Origin: Streptomyces sp. NBC_01298
GTDB lineage: Bacteria; Actinomycetota; Actinomycetes; Streptomycetales; Streptomycetaceae
DNA: 64,000 nucleotides
Direction: 5' to 3'
Assembly (NCBI RefSeq): GCF_035978755.1
Contig: NZ_CP108414.1
Span: 3,348,001-3,412,000, forward strand
Below are positions 8,427 to 16,965 of this stretch, piece after piece (the stretch's first letter is position 1; every line of letters begins with the position of its first letter). A program made the translations under genes and the position numbers. The notes beneath the pieces are model-generated. The model did no database searches and was not told the origin of the DNA. It saw only the letters and a list, made by a program, of their open reading frames with translations.

Positions 8427-9464
8427 TCAGCCCTTGCCGTCCTCGTCGGTATTCACGGTGGTCACGGTCTTCACGGTGTTCGCGCCGTTCACGCTGCCCG
8501 CGCCGGCGGCCAGCAGCTCCCGGAAGGCGGCCGCGACCACGTCCGGGTACTCCATCATCGCCACGTGTCCCGCCTCCGGCAGGGACAGCAGCCGCGAACC
8601 CGGGAAGGCCGCGGCGGCCCTGCGCGCCATACGGTACGAGACGAGCTGGTCCCGGCCACCGTAGACCAGCAGCGTCGGAGCGAGCACCCGCTGCGCCTGG
8701 CGCCACAGTCCGTGCTGCCCGCCGAGGGTGTACGCGTCGACGATGCCGCGCGAGGAACGGGTCATCGCGTCCCAGAAGTACGGGAGCGCGAGCCGCCGTT
8801 CCATTTCCTCGACGGCCGCCTCGAACACCTCGGGCTTCACCCGCGCGGGGTCTCCGTACAAGAGGTCCGTCAGCCCCCGGGTGCGCCGCTCCGCGCTCAG
8901 GCCGCGGGTGAGCCGGTCCAGGACCCCGGCCATGCCGGGCACGGCGAGCAGCGCGGTCGGAACGGCCGACCTCTGCACGCGCAGTTCGGGAAGGGCCGGG
9001 GAGACCAGCGTCAACGTGCGCACCAGGTCGGGCCGGACGGCCGCGATCCGGGTGGAGACGGCCCCGCCGAGGGAGTTGCCGAACAGGTGCACCGGTCCGC
9101 GTCCGGCGGCGTCGAGGTGGCGGATGACGGCGCGCGCGAGCCCGGTGACGGAGTAGTCCCGGTCGGCGGGCGGCGGGGACCAGCCGAAGCCGGGCAGGTC
9201 CAGGGCCTCGCCGTCGACGGAGTCCTCCAGCCGCGCCATGAGCGCGGACCAGTTCTGCGAGGATCCGCCGAGCCCGTGGACGAACAGCGCGGCCGGCAGA
9301 CCGGCACGGGTCGCGGGGCGTACCCGTACGTTCATTTCCAGCCCCGGCAGCCGGTCGGTGCGCAGCTGCTCACCTTCGGCCAGACGCACGGCTCCCACCT
9401 GGGAGGACTGGCCGGAGGACGAGGGGTCGGCGGACCGTACACCCGGCAGCTCGGTCGAAGACAT
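8427..9464 (-). CDS. Alpha/beta hydrolase
   Basis: 345 aa. The oxyanion-side motif LFVHGLGGSSQNW (60-72), nucleophile elbow GNSLGG with Ser131, an acid in VYGGRDQLV and a histidine in PEAGHVAMMEYP give a full catalytic triad. About 35 residues of unstructured N-terminus precede the fold. No signal peptide or membrane segment. Starts at ATG and is cotranscribed with DUF3152 (4-bp gap). Substrate unknown; esterase/lipase-like or haloperoxidase-like activities are both possible. Confidence 0.88.
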   Translation of the reverse strand: MSSTELPGVRSADPSSSGQSSQVGAVRLAEGEQLRTDRLPGLEMNVRVRPATRAGLPAALFVHGLGGSSQNWSALMARLEDSVDGEALDLPGFGWSPPPADRDYSVTGLARAVIRHLDAAGRGPVHLFGNSLGGAVSTRIAAVRPDLVRTLTLVSPALPELRVQRSAVPTALLAVPGMAGVLDRLTRGLSAERRTRGLTDLLYGDPARVKPEVFEAAVEEMERRLALPYFWDAMTRSSRGIVDAYTLGGQHGLWRQAQRVLAPTLLVYGGRDQLVSYRMARRAAAAFPGSRLLSLPEAGHVAMMEYPDVVAAAFRELLAAGAGSVNGANTVKTVTTVNTDEDGKG

Positions 9465-9590
9465 GGGGCAATGTTACGAGACGATCACGCGGGTCCTCTT
9501 GTGTTCGCGGTCACAGATGCTTGCGGAACCGCCTAGCGGGGTATGCGCGAGCCTCCTAGGCTCGTAAGTGGAAGTGGAAAGGGGTGCTCC

Positions 9591-9806
9591 ATGACTGTCG
9601 ACCCTGCGGAACCGGACACCTTCCAGTCAGAGCTGCGGGAAAGCCTCGATGTGGAAGCCCCCGAGGCGGACGCGGCGGAGCAGAACACGGAGTTGAATCC
9701 GGTCGATGACGATCCGCTCACCCCCGTGGGCCAGCGCGAAGCCTCCGCCGGGGACGCGGCCGAGCAGACCCGGGTGGTGAACCTGGACGAGGACGATTAC
9801 CGCTGA
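9591..9806 (+). CDS. Small acidic protein, conserved hypothetical
   Basis: 71 aa beginning MTVDPAEPDTFQSEL and ending VVNLDEDDYR; about a third Asp/Glu and no hydrophobic core. ATG with AAAGGGG 8 nt upstream is preferred over a GTG/ATG 16 codons earlier, which lacks a ribosome site. Divergent from the hydrolase gene (127 bp apart). I do not recognise a function; the sequence looks intrinsically disordered. Confidence 0.65.
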   Translation: MTVDPAEPDTFQSELRESLDVEAPEADAAEQNTELNPVDDDPLTPVGQREASAGDAAEQTRVVNLDEDDYR

Positions 9807-9963
9807 GCCACCGCTGAGCCAGCGCTGACCAGCATGTCCGGCGTGTAACCGACGGTCCGTACCGCGAGAAAACTCGGCTTGAACCCACCAGATTCGGTTA
9901 CCGAAAAGTACGATGGCCGCGCGGCGCAAGGCGCACTGTGTTCTAGAGAAAGTGGGAGGCGGC

Positions 9964-10602
9964 GTGACAGCCATCGAGCAGACCGAGGCAGCGCGTCCGC
10001 GGGGCACGCGACTTCCGCGCCGGGCCCGGCGCAACCAGCTCCTGGGCGCAGCCCAGGAGGTCTTCGTCGCGCAGGGTTACCACGCCGCGGCCATGGACGA
10101 CATCGCGGAGCGTGCCGGAGTCAGCAAGCCGGTGCTCTACCAGCACTTCCCCGGCAAGCTCGACCTCTACCTGGCGCTCCTGGACCAGCACTGCGAGGCC
10201 CTGCTGCTCGCCGTGCGCACGGCGCTCGCGTCCACGAACGACAACAAGATGCGCGTCGCCGCGACGATGGACGCCTACTTCGCGTACGTCGAGGACGAGG
10301 GCGGCGCCTTCCGGCTCGTCTTCGAATCGGACCTGACCAACGAGCCGGCGGTGCGCGAGCGCGTCGACCGCGTCTCGCTGCAGTGCGCCGAGGCCATCTC
10401 GGAGGTCATCGCGGAGGACACCGGCCTGTCGAAGGACGAGTCGATGCTGCTGGCCGTGGGCCTGGGCGGGGTCTCGCAAGTCGTGGCCCGGTACTGGCTG
10501 TCGAGCGAGAGCCCGGTCGCCCGTGACACCGCGGTGGGGCTGCTGACCTCGCTGGCCTGGCGCGGAATCGCCGGCTTCCCGCTGCACCCGACGGACGTCT
10601 GA
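9964..10602 (+). CDS. TetR-family transcriptional regulator
   Basis: 212 aa. The N-terminal TetR_N helix-turn-helix is clear: RRNQLLGAAQEVFVAQGYHA, then MDDIAERAGVSKPVLYQHFPGK (about residues 28-75). The C-terminal ligand domain (FRLVFESDLTNEPAVRERVD) resembles the fatty-acid/acyl-CoA-type actinobacterial TetR proteins. GTG start with GGGAGG 5 nt upstream; longer starts have none. Followed by tandem repeats and a hairpin, so it is probably monocistronic. Target unknown. Confidence 0.9.
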   Translation: MTAIEQTEAARPRGTRLPRRARRNQLLGAAQEVFVAQGYHAAAMDDIAERAGVSKPVLYQHFPGKLDLYLALLDQHCEALLLAVRTALASTNDNKMRVAATMDAYFAYVEDEGGAFRLVFESDLTNEPAVRERVDRVSLQCAEAISEVIAEDTGLSKDESMLLAVGLGGVSQVVARYWLSSESPVARDTAVGLLTSLAWRGIAGFPLHPTDV

Positions 10603-10634
10603 CGGACGTCTGACGGACGTCTGACGGACGTCCG
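10591..10634. repeat. Four tandem 11-bp repeats across the TetR stop codon
   Basis: ACGGACGTCTG is repeated four times (last unit one mismatch); the stop TGA of the TetR gene lies at the junction of units 1 and 2, so copy-number change would not alter the protein. Confidence 0.85.
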
Positions 10635-10641
10635 ACCTGCG

Positions 10642-10663
10642 CCGGCCCGGCTCGCCGGGCCGG
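10642..10663 (+). terminator. Terminator of the TetR gene
   Basis: 8-bp perfect stem CCGGCCCG/CGGGCCGG with a 6-nt loop, 40 bp after the stop. Confidence 0.65.
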
Positions 10664-10808
10664 TCGCGGCGGTCCCCGACGGTCTGACCGGCGGCTGTTC
10701 GCTGCGAGCGTTTTCGACGCGCGGCGGACACGTCCCCTCTCCGGGCTAATGTGGACCGGGTAACGGCGCGGCTGATCGCGCGAACCGGACCGTCGGAGGG
10801 ACAAGGCC

Positions 10809-11036
10809 GTGGAGGTCAAGATCGGCGTGCAGCACGCACCCCGGGAGATCGTGCTCGAGAGCGACCTGAGTGCCGAGGAGCTGGAGAGCATCGTCACCGC
10901 CGCCCTGTCCGGCTCGGCGCCGCTGCTGAGCCTCACGGACATCAAGGGCCGCAAGGTCCTGGTGCCGTCCGAGCGCCTGTCGTACGTCGACCTGGGCGAG
11001 CCCAGCGTGCGCAAGGTCGGCTTCGGCGCGCTCTGA
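10809..11036 (+). CDS. DUF3107 protein
   Basis: 75 aa, MEVKIGVQHAPREIVLES..., matching the short actinobacterial DUF3107 family in length and in its ending (SYVDLGEPSVRKVGFGAL). Predicted small soluble alpha/beta domain; function unknown. GTG start with GGAGGG 9 nt upstream. A TAATGT -10-like hexamer about 60 bp before the gene may be its promoter. Confidence 0.88.
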   Translation: MEVKIGVQHAPREIVLESDLSAEELESIVTAALSGSAPLLSLTDIKGRKVLVPSERLSYVDLGEPSVRKVGFGAL

Positions 11037-11091
11037 GCCGAGGGCTCCGAGCCGAGGCTCCGAGCATCACGAAGTACCCAGAAGTACCGAG

Positions 11092-11123
11092 AACGGCCCG
11101 GTGGACCACTCCGCCGGGCCGTT
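11092..11123 (+). terminator. Terminator after DUF3107
   Basis: 10-bp perfect stem AACGGCCCGG/CCGGGCCGTT, 12-nt loop, followed by TTCCGTTT. Confidence 0.8.
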
Positions 11124-11207
11124 TCCGTTTCCTCCGCTTCGGGTAGGACCGGTGTAAGACACGCTTCCCGTACGACCCGGTACATCCGCCGTCCGAGAGG
11201 AACCCCC

Positions 11208-11510
11208 ATGCTGCTGATCGAGGCGCTCGGCTCCGCTCTCCTGGGCCTCGCCCTGGCCGGGGCGGCCGTCCGTGTGCTCGGCCCGCGGCTGCCCTCCTCG
11301 CGGGTGGTGCTGGTGAGCGGAGTGGCGGGCGCCCTCTTCGGGGCCTATCTGACGCACACCGCGCTGGGCCCCGGGCACAACAACCTCTTCGCGACCTTCA
11401 TCGGCGGCGCCCTGGTCTCCGCCGTGGTCCTGTCCCTGCTGCTGCGGCCCCCGGGCCGGACTGCGAGGCCGTCCGTGCGGACTCCGTTTTCGGTTCCGAC
11501 GAGGGGCTAG
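11208..11510 (+). CDS. Small integral membrane protein
   Basis: 100 aa with three hydrophobic segments (IEALGSALLGLALAGAAV; SRVVLVSGVAGALFGAYL; ATFIGGALVSAVVLSLLL) and a basic tail. The Gly-rich layout recalls transglycosylase-associated/GlsB-like membrane proteins, but no diagnostic motif is certain. ATG with GAGAGG upstream. Flanked by terminators on both sides. Confidence 0.7.
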   Translation: MLLIEALGSALLGLALAGAAVRVLGPRLPSSRVVLVSGVAGALFGAYLTHTALGPGHNNLFATFIGGALVSAVVLSLLLRPPGRTARPSVRTPFSVPTRG

Positions 11511-11536
11511 ACGGCCCCACTGACCCATGACCCATG

Positions 11537-11576
11537 ACCCCGGCCCCCGCGCGGAGTTCCGCGCGGGGGCCGGGGT
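11537..11576. terminator. Strong bidirectional terminator
   Basis: A near-perfect 17-19 bp GC stem (ACCCCGGCCCCCGCGCGGA and its complement) between the convergent small membrane protein gene and the ferritin-like gene. Confidence 0.85.
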
Positions 11577-11605
11577 ATGTCTGGGCCTGTCTCGGTCGGG
11601 CCGGG

Positions 11606-12364
11606 CTAGGCCGCCAGGCCCAGGGCGGCCATGCGCTTGGTGTGCGCCTTGGTGATCCGGGTGAACATCTCGCCGACGGCCGCCAGGTCGAAGCCCGCCG
11701 CCATCCCGTCCACGCCGCCGACCAGCATGGTGGAGAGCGCGTCGCGCTCGGCGACCACGCGCTGGGCCTGCGACAGGGCCTCGCCCATCAGCCGGCGGGC
11801 CCAGAGCGCGAGCCGGCCGCCGCAGCGCGGGTCGGCCTCGATGGCGGCGCGGACCTTCTCGACGGCGAAACCGCCGTGGCCGGTGTCGTCGAGCACGCTC
11901 ACGACGAGCCCGCGGGTGTCGGTGTCGAGGTGGGTGGCCACCTCGCGGTAGAAGTCGCTGGCGATGGAGTCGCCGACGTAGGCCTTGACCAGGCCCTCCA
12001 GCCAGTCCGACGGCGCGGTCTGGCGGTGGAAGTCGTCGACGCCCTTCGCGAAGGGCTCCATCGCGGCGGTGGCGTCCTCGTCGATCGCGGCGAGCCGGTC
12101 GCGCAGGCGCTCGAAGTGGTGGAACTCGGCGGAGGCCATTTTCGCGAGCTCCGCCTTGTCCCCGAGGGTGGGCGCGAGCTTCGCGTCCTCCGCGAGGCGT
12201 TCGAAGGCCGCGAGTTCGCCGTACGCGAGCGCACCGAGCAGATCCACCACGGCGGCCCGGTACTGCGGCGAGGCGGAGGCCGTGGCCCAGTCCTGGGCGG
12301 CGATGCCGACTGCCTCGGCGGGGGCGCTTTCGTCGGCGGGCGATGCGTTTTCAACGGTCGACAT
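11606..12364 (-). CDS. Ferritin-like fold protein (MiaE-like)
   Basis: 252 aa, almost entirely helical. Carboxylate/histidine pairs on successive helices (GELAAFERLAEDA; SAEFHHFERLRDRL, which contains ExxH) and later DSIASDFYREV and DDTGHGGFAV suggest a di-iron ferritin-like bundle related to tRNA-(ms2io6A) hydroxylase. Whether it hydroxylates tRNA in Streptomyces is unknown. The ATG (MSTVENASP) is preferred over upstream starts. Divergent from the DEAD-box helicase gene. Confidence 0.78.
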   Translation of the reverse strand: MSTVENASPADESAPAEAVGIAAQDWATASASPQYRAAVVDLLGALAYGELAAFERLAEDAKLAPTLGDKAELAKMASAEFHHFERLRDRLAAIDEDATAAMEPFAKGVDDFHRQTAPSDWLEGLVKAYVGDSIASDFYREVATHLDTDTRGLVVSVLDDTGHGGFAVEKVRAAIEADPRCGGRLALWARRLMGEALSQAQRVVAERDALSTMLVGGVDGMAAGFDLAAVGEMFTRITKAHTKRMAALGLAA

Positions 12365-12739
12365 GCACCGCACAATAGCTCGCCGAAAGGCACCGTGAAC
12401 CACCTGCTCAGTCCACGTAAACGCGCCTACCTGGTGAATTCACCCGACACAGCTGCGAGATTCCGGGGTACAGTGGTAATGCGCCTGCCGAGCACTCGGC
12501 GGGCCATCCGAATGAGGATGCCCGGTCGGTGGCCCGATCGGCTCCACCCGACCGCCCTCGGCGTGATGCGTACGTTCATACGTACCGCCTCCCACGAGGG
12601 GCCCCCTCAGCGGCATAAAGCGCCTGAGCGATGGCTCGTGGTCCCGCGCAGCTTCGTACGTACGTAGTAGTACTGCAAGCCCGGCACGGTACGACCCCCT
12701 TCGCCGCCTCGCGCCGCGTCTCACAGAAGAGGCAGCACC
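12365..12739 (+). promoter_or_regulatory. Divergent promoter region and long 5' leader of the helicase
   Basis: 375 bp without a convincing gene. It contains a hairpin CATCC-GAATGA-GGATG, interrupted CGTACG/TACGTAC palindromes (around 12569-12586 and 12655-12672) and AGAGG 9 nt before the helicase CTG. A long structured leader would fit a cold-shock-type helicase, but this is inference. Confidence 0.45.
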
Positions 12740-14959
12740 CTGACTACGTTCCGAGACCTCGGGATCTTTCCCGAGACGGCCGAAGCCCTTGAGGCCGTCG
12801 GCATTGTGTCCCCCTTCCCGATCCAGGAGATGACCCTCCCCGTCGCCATGTCCGGCACGGACGTCATCGGCCAGGCCAAGACCGGTACCGGCAAGACGCT
12901 CGGTTTCGGCCTTCCCCTGCTGGAACGCGTCGTCGTCCCCGCGGACGTCGAGGCCGGCCGTTCCACTCCGGAGCAGCTGACCGACGCCCCGCAGGCCCTC
13001 GTGGTGGTTCCGACCCGCGAGCTCTGCACCCAGGTCACCAACGACCTCCTCACCGCGGGCAAGGTCCGCAACGTCCGCGTCATCGCCATATACGGCGGCC
13101 GCGCGTACGAGCCGCAGGTCGAGGCGCTCAAGAAGGGCGTCGACGTCATCGTCGGCACCCCGGGCCGCCTGCTCGACCTGGCCGGGCAGAAGAAGCTCGA
13201 CCTCTCCAAGGTCAAGGCCCTCGTCCTCGACGAGGCCGACGAAATGCTCGACCTGGGCTTCCTGCCCGACGTCGAGAGGATCATGTCCTACCTGCCCGCG
13301 AAGCGTCAGACGATGCTGTTCTCGGCGACCATGCCGGGCGCCGTCATCGGACTGGCCCGCCGGTACATGACCCAGCCGACGCACATCCGCGCCGTCTCGG
13401 AGGACGGTGAGGGCGCGACCGTCGCCAACACCACGCAGCACGTCTTCCGTGCGCACAACATGGACAAGCCGGAGCTCGTCTCCCGCATCCTGCAGGCCGA
13501 AGGCCGCGGGCTCGCCATGATCTTCTGCCGCACCAAGCGCACGGCGGCCGACATCGCCGAGCAGCTCGAGAAGCGCGGCTTCGCCTCCGGCGCCGTCCAC
13601 GGCGACCTGGGCCAGGGCGCCCGCGAGCAGGCGCTGCGCGCCTTCCGCAACGGCAAGGTCGACGTGCTGGTCTGCACCGACGTAGCCGCGCGCGGCATCG
13701 ATGTCGAGGGTGTCACCCACGTCATCAACTACCAGACGCCCGAGGACGAGAAGACCTTCCTGCACCGTGTGGGCCGCACCGGCCGCGCGGGCAAGAAGGG
13801 CATCGCCGTCACCCTGGTCGACTGGGACGACATCCCGCGCTGGCAGCTGATCAACAAGGCGCTGGAGCTGGACTTCCACGACCCGGTGGAGACGTACTCC
13901 ACGTCCCCGCACCTGTACGAGCAGATGAACATCCCGGCCGGCACCAAGGGTGTCCTGCCGCGCGCCGACCGCACGCGGGCCGGCCTGAAGGCCGAGAACC
14001 TGGAAGACCTGGGCGAGACCGGCGGCCGCGGTGGCCGTGGCGGTCGCGACGGTGGGCGTGACAGCGGTCGCGACGGCGGTCGTGACTCCGGTCGTGACGG
14101 TGGCCGCGGCGGCCGCGATGGTGGGCGTGACGGTGGGCGTGACGGTGGCCGTGGTGCCGCCGCCCCGGTCGCCGCCGAGGAGCGTCCCGCCCGTGCCCCG
14201 CGCCAGCGCCGCCGTACCCGCAGTGGCTCGGACCAGGGCGCCGAGCTCCTGACCCCGGTGACCACCGAGGCCGCCCCGGTCAGCGCGGTCAGCCCGGTCG
14301 CCGCCGCTCCGGCGGCCTCGGCCCCCGAGGCTCCGGCCGCCGACGAGGCGCGCAAGCCGCGCCGTCGCCGGACCCGGTCGGCCGCTCCGGCCGCCACCTT
14401 CGTCGCCCCCGCGACGGCGCTGGAACCCCTGGCCCCGTTCGTCGTGGAGCCCGAGCCCGACTTCCAGATGGCCCCGATGGTCGAGCCGGTCCGGGAGCGC
14501 CGCACCAGCGCGCCCCGTTCCAGCGCGCCCCGCTCGAGCGCCCCGCGTGCCCGCGCCCCCCGCAAGGCCGCGGCCGCTCCGGCCGCCGCCCCGGTGGTCG
14601 AGGTCGTGGCGCAGGCCGCCGTGGTCGAGGCTCCGGCCGCTCCGGTCGCCGTGGTCGAGGCTCCGGTCGTGGCCGCGGTCGCGGTCGCCGAGGAGGCTCC
14701 GGTCAAGCCGAAGCGCACGCGGACCCGCAAGGTCGCCGCCGCCGCCCCGGCCGCCGAGGTCGTCGCCGAAGCCGCCGCTCCGGTGGCGGAGGAGGCTCCG
14801 GTCAAGCCGAAGCGCACCCGCACCCGCAAGGTCGCGGCCGCCGCCCCGGAGGCTCCGGCAGCCGAGGCCGCCGCTCCGGTCGCCGAGGAGGCTCCGGTCA
14901 AGCCGAAGCGCACCCGGACCCGCAAGGCCGTCGCCGCGGTGGAGACCCCGGAGGCGTAA
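12740..14959 (+). CDS. DEAD-box ATP-dependent RNA helicase with basic repeat tail
   Basis: 739 aa. Core motifs in order: Q motif SPFPIQ, AKTGTGKT (46-53), PTREL, TPGR, DEAD (164-167), SAT, TDVAARGID and HRVGRTGR. After residue 430 the tail has GGRGGR/GGRDGGRDSGR repeats, then Pro/Ala-rich segments with three copies of EEAPVKPKRTRTRK, both expected to bind RNA. The conserved N-terminus (TTFRDLGIFPETAEALEAVG) is encoded upstream of the first GTG and has no ATG, GTG or TTG before it; the likely start is CTG at 12740 with AGAGG about 8 nt upstream. Starting at GTG 12806 would remove the conserved Phe upstream of the Q motif. Confidence 0.9.
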   Translation: MTTFRDLGIFPETAEALEAVGIVSPFPIQEMTLPVAMSGTDVIGQAKTGTGKTLGFGLPLLERVVVPADVEAGRSTPEQLTDAPQALVVVPTRELCTQVTNDLLTAGKVRNVRVIAIYGGRAYEPQVEALKKGVDVIVGTPGRLLDLAGQKKLDLSKVKALVLDEADEMLDLGFLPDVERIMSYLPAKRQTMLFSATMPGAVIGLARRYMTQPTHIRAVSEDGEGATVANTTQHVFRAHNMDKPELVSRILQAEGRGLAMIFCRTKRTAADIAEQLEKRGFASGAVHGDLGQGAREQALRAFRNGKVDVLVCTDVAARGIDVEGVTHVINYQTPEDEKTFLHRVGRTGRAGKKGIAVTLVDWDDIPRWQLINKALELDFHDPVETYSTSPHLYEQMNIPAGTKGVLPRADRTRAGLKAENLEDLGETGGRGGRGGRDGGRDSGRDGGRDSGRDGGRGGRDGGRDGGRDGGRGAAAPVAAEERPARAPRQRRRTRSGSDQGAELLTPVTTEAAPVSAVSPVAAAPAASAPEAPAADEARKPRRRRTRSAAPAATFVAPATALEPLAPFVVEPEPDFQMAPMVEPVRERRTSAPRSSAPRSSAPRARAPRKAAAAPAAAPVVEVVAQAAVVEAPAAPVAVVEAPVVAAVAVAEEAPVKPKRTRTRKVAAAAPAAEVVAEAAAPVAEEAPVKPKRTRTRKVAAAAPEAPAAEAAAPVAEEAPVKPKRTRTRKAVAAVETPEA

Positions 14960-14967
14960 CGCCCTTC

Positions 14968-15006
14968 CGATGGCCCCGGCCCCCTTTCGAGGGGCCGGGG
15001 CCATCG
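14968..15006 (+). terminator. Terminator of the helicase gene
   Basis: 16-bp perfect stem CGATGGCCCCGGCCCC with a 7-nt loop, 8 bp past the stop. Confidence 0.88.
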
Positions 15007-15064
15007 GCGTACCCGGGGCCGTGCGGAGCTCCCGTACGGGCGTACGGGCCGGTAACCTCGGGCC

Positions 15065-15958
15065 ATGAGCAAGCCGCCGACCCTCACGCTCCCGCCCTGC
15101 GCCCGCGCGTACCGCCTGGCCACGGCCCGCGGCGAGTTCGCCGCGCTCGAGGCCGTGCCCGCCGGGCCGGCCCGCGGCACGGCCCTGCTGGTGCCCGGCT
15201 ACACCGGCAGCAAGGAGGACTTCATCGGCCTCCTCGGCCCGCTGGCCGCCGCCGGGTACCGGGTGGTCGCCGTCGACGGCCGCGGGCAGCACGAGAGCGG
15301 CGGCCCGCGCACGCAGGCCCCGTACGCCCTGGCGGAACTGGCGCGGGACGTCCTCGCGCAGACCGCCGCCCTGGGCGCGCCCGGTCCGGTGCACCTGCTC
15401 GGGCATTCGCTGGGCGGCCTGATCGTCCGGGCGGCCGTGGTCCGCGACCCGGCCCCGTACGCCACCCTCACGCTGCTGAGCAGCGGCCCGGGCGCGGTCT
15501 GCGCGGAGCAGCAGGGCCGTACGAAGCTGCTGATCTCGGCGCTGGAGGCGATGGGCGACGACATGCCGGGCATCTGGGCGGCGATGCGCGCCATGGATCC
15601 GCGCGACGCGCCGCCCGAGGACCCGGCCCTGGCGGCCTTCCTGCGCGCCCGCTGGCTGGGGACCGTACCCGAGCAGCTGATGGTCACCGGCCGGGCGCTG
15701 ATCGAGGAGCCGGACCGGATCGACGAGCTCGCCGCCGCGGCGCCCGGGACGGCGAAGCTGGTGCTGTCCGGGGAGTCGGACCCGGTGTGGCCGGTGTCGG
15801 AGATGGACGCGATGGCGCGGCGGCTGGGTGCGGCGCGGGTGGTGGTTCCGGGGACGGAACACTCTCCGAACGCCGAGGATCCGACGGCCACCGCGGCCGC
15901 CGTGGCGGCGTTCTGGCGGGGCTCCGAGGGGTCCTCTGACGTCTCCGATACCCGTTAG
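15065..15958 (+). CDS. Alpha/beta hydrolase (lysophospholipase-like)
   Basis: 297 aa with LVPGYTGSKEDF (oxyanion region), VVAVDGRGQHES, nucleophile elbow GHSLGG (about 118-123), acid in SGESDPVWPV and histidine in PGTEHSPNAEDP. No signal peptide. Fits cytoplasmic lysophospholipase or esterase-like hydrolases. ATG start, separate transcription unit after the helicase terminator. Substrate unknown. Confidence 0.87.
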   Translation: MSKPPTLTLPPCARAYRLATARGEFAALEAVPAGPARGTALLVPGYTGSKEDFIGLLGPLAAAGYRVVAVDGRGQHESGGPRTQAPYALAELARDVLAQTAALGAPGPVHLLGHSLGGLIVRAAVVRDPAPYATLTLLSSGPGAVCAEQQGRTKLLISALEAMGDDMPGIWAAMRAMDPRDAPPEDPALAAFLRARWLGTVPEQLMVTGRALIEEPDRIDELAAAAPGTAKLVLSGESDPVWPVSEMDAMARRLGAARVVVPGTEHSPNAEDPTATAAAVAAFWRGSEGSSDVSDTR

Positions 15959-15967
15959 TAGTTAGAC

Positions 15968-15984
15968 AAGGAAAAAATTTCCTT
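15968..15984. repeat. AT-rich inverted repeat
   Basis: AAGGAAAAAATTTCCTT is a 7-bp inverted repeat with a 3-nt centre, just after the hydrolase stop and about 76 bp before the 50-aa gene. It may terminate the former or bind a regulator of the latter. Such an AT-rich patch stands out in this GC-rich sequence. Confidence 0.5.
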
Positions 15985-16059
15985 AGCGTAGGGAATGTTT
16001 GCGGCTTACACTTCGTTAACCCTGTACAAGGAAGAAACACTGACGAAGGGAGAAGCCCC

Positions 16060-16212
16060 ATGCGCTTCGAGATTCTGCGCCTGGACGACGTCGACGGATC
16101 TGCCGTGGACAGCACCGTCGTGGACGCGGCCTCCGTCAACCGGATCGTGCAGCAGGCCGCGGCCGTAGGCCAGCGCATCCTGATCCGACCGGCTGAGACC
16201 GTGTCCAACTGA
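16060..16212 (+). CDS. 50-aa conserved hypothetical protein
   Basis: MRFEILRLDDVDGSAVDSTV... ending RILIRPAETVSN, 50 residues, with a good ribosome site (AAGGGAG, 6-8 nt before ATG) and a strong terminator after it. The N-terminal half looks like beta strands, the middle like one helix (AASVNRIVQQAAAVG). I recall similar small proteins in other streptomycetes but know no function. Confidence 0.72.
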   Translation: MRFEILRLDDVDGSAVDSTVVDAASVNRIVQQAAAVGQRILIRPAETVSN

Positions 16213-16230
16213 CCGCGTCCACCTATTCGC

Positions 16231-16267
16231 CGAACGCCCCCACACCGATCCGGTGCGGGGGCGTTCG
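16231..16267. terminator. Bidirectional terminator
   Basis: 17-bp stem (one mismatch) CGAACGCCCCCACACCG with a 3-nt loop, between the 50-aa gene and the convergent MarC gene. Confidence 0.85.
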
Positions 16268-16285
16268 CATGCGCGGCGGTCGGCG

Positions 16286-16891
16286 CTACGCGCTCTCGAT
16301 CACCTGGAGCACGCCGTTGATGATCTGCTGGACGGCGATCGCGGACAGCATCATGCCCGCCAGGCGCGTCACGAGGACCACGCCGCCGTCCTTGATCACG
16401 CGGATGATGACGAGCGAGTAGCGCATCACCACCCACAGCACGACGTGCATCGCGACGATCGCGGCCCAGACGGAGAACTGACCGGTGAACCCGTCGGCCT
16501 TCTGCACCGCCAGGATCACCGAGACGATCGCGCCGGGCCCGGCGAGCAGCGGCATCCCGAGCGGGACGAGCGCGACGTTCACGTCCTTGGTCTGCTTCGG
16601 CTCGTCGGTCTTGCCGGTGAGCAGGTCGAGCGCGATGAGCAGGAGCAGCAGCCCGCCCGCGATCATCAGGGCCGGCACGGAGACGTGCAGGTAGTCGAGG
16701 ATCTGCTGGCCGCAGATCCCGAAGACGGCGATGACGCCGAAGGCGACGCAGACGGCCTGCCAGGCCATGCGGCGCTGCACCTTGGCGGGGCGGCCGGAGG
16801 TCAGCGCGAGGAAGATGGGCGTGATCCCCGGGGGGTCCATAATCACAAAAAGCGTGAGAAAGAGGGATCCGAAGACGGCGAAATCGAGCAC
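16286..16891 (-). CDS. MarC-family integral membrane protein
   Basis: 201 aa with six hydrophobic segments. FVIMDPPGITPIFLALTSG near the N-terminus and VPLGMPLLAGPGAIVSVI in the middle are the two repeated loop motifs of the MarC/YchE family (the latter is the PLxxPLLAGPG type). GTG start. Located 74 bp after the PHP gene in the same direction, so probably cotranscribed. Molecular function of the family is unsettled. Confidence 0.9.
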   Translation of the reverse strand: MLDFAVFGSLFLTLFVIMDPPGITPIFLALTSGRPAKVQRRMAWQAVCVAFGVIAVFGICGQQILDYLHVSVPALMIAGGLLLLLIALDLLTGKTDEPKQTKDVNVALVPLGMPLLAGPGAIVSVILAVQKADGFTGQFSVWAAIVAMHVVLWVVMRYSLVIIRVIKDGGVVLVTRLAGMMLSAIAVQQIINGVLQVIESA

Positions 16892-16965
16892 AGTGATGCC
16901 TTGCAGGAGAGGGGTGTCACGAAAAAGGGCAGAAGGGGGAGGGGGCGGCGGCAGCGATCAGCCGG

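Noticed and set aside
12440..15862. A 1140-residue open frame on the minus strand opposite the DEAD-box helicase and hydrolase genes
   Set aside because: It is composed of low-complexity Arg/Gly/Asp runs produced by the opposite strand of GC-rich codons; the plus strand has full helicase motifs and a terminator.
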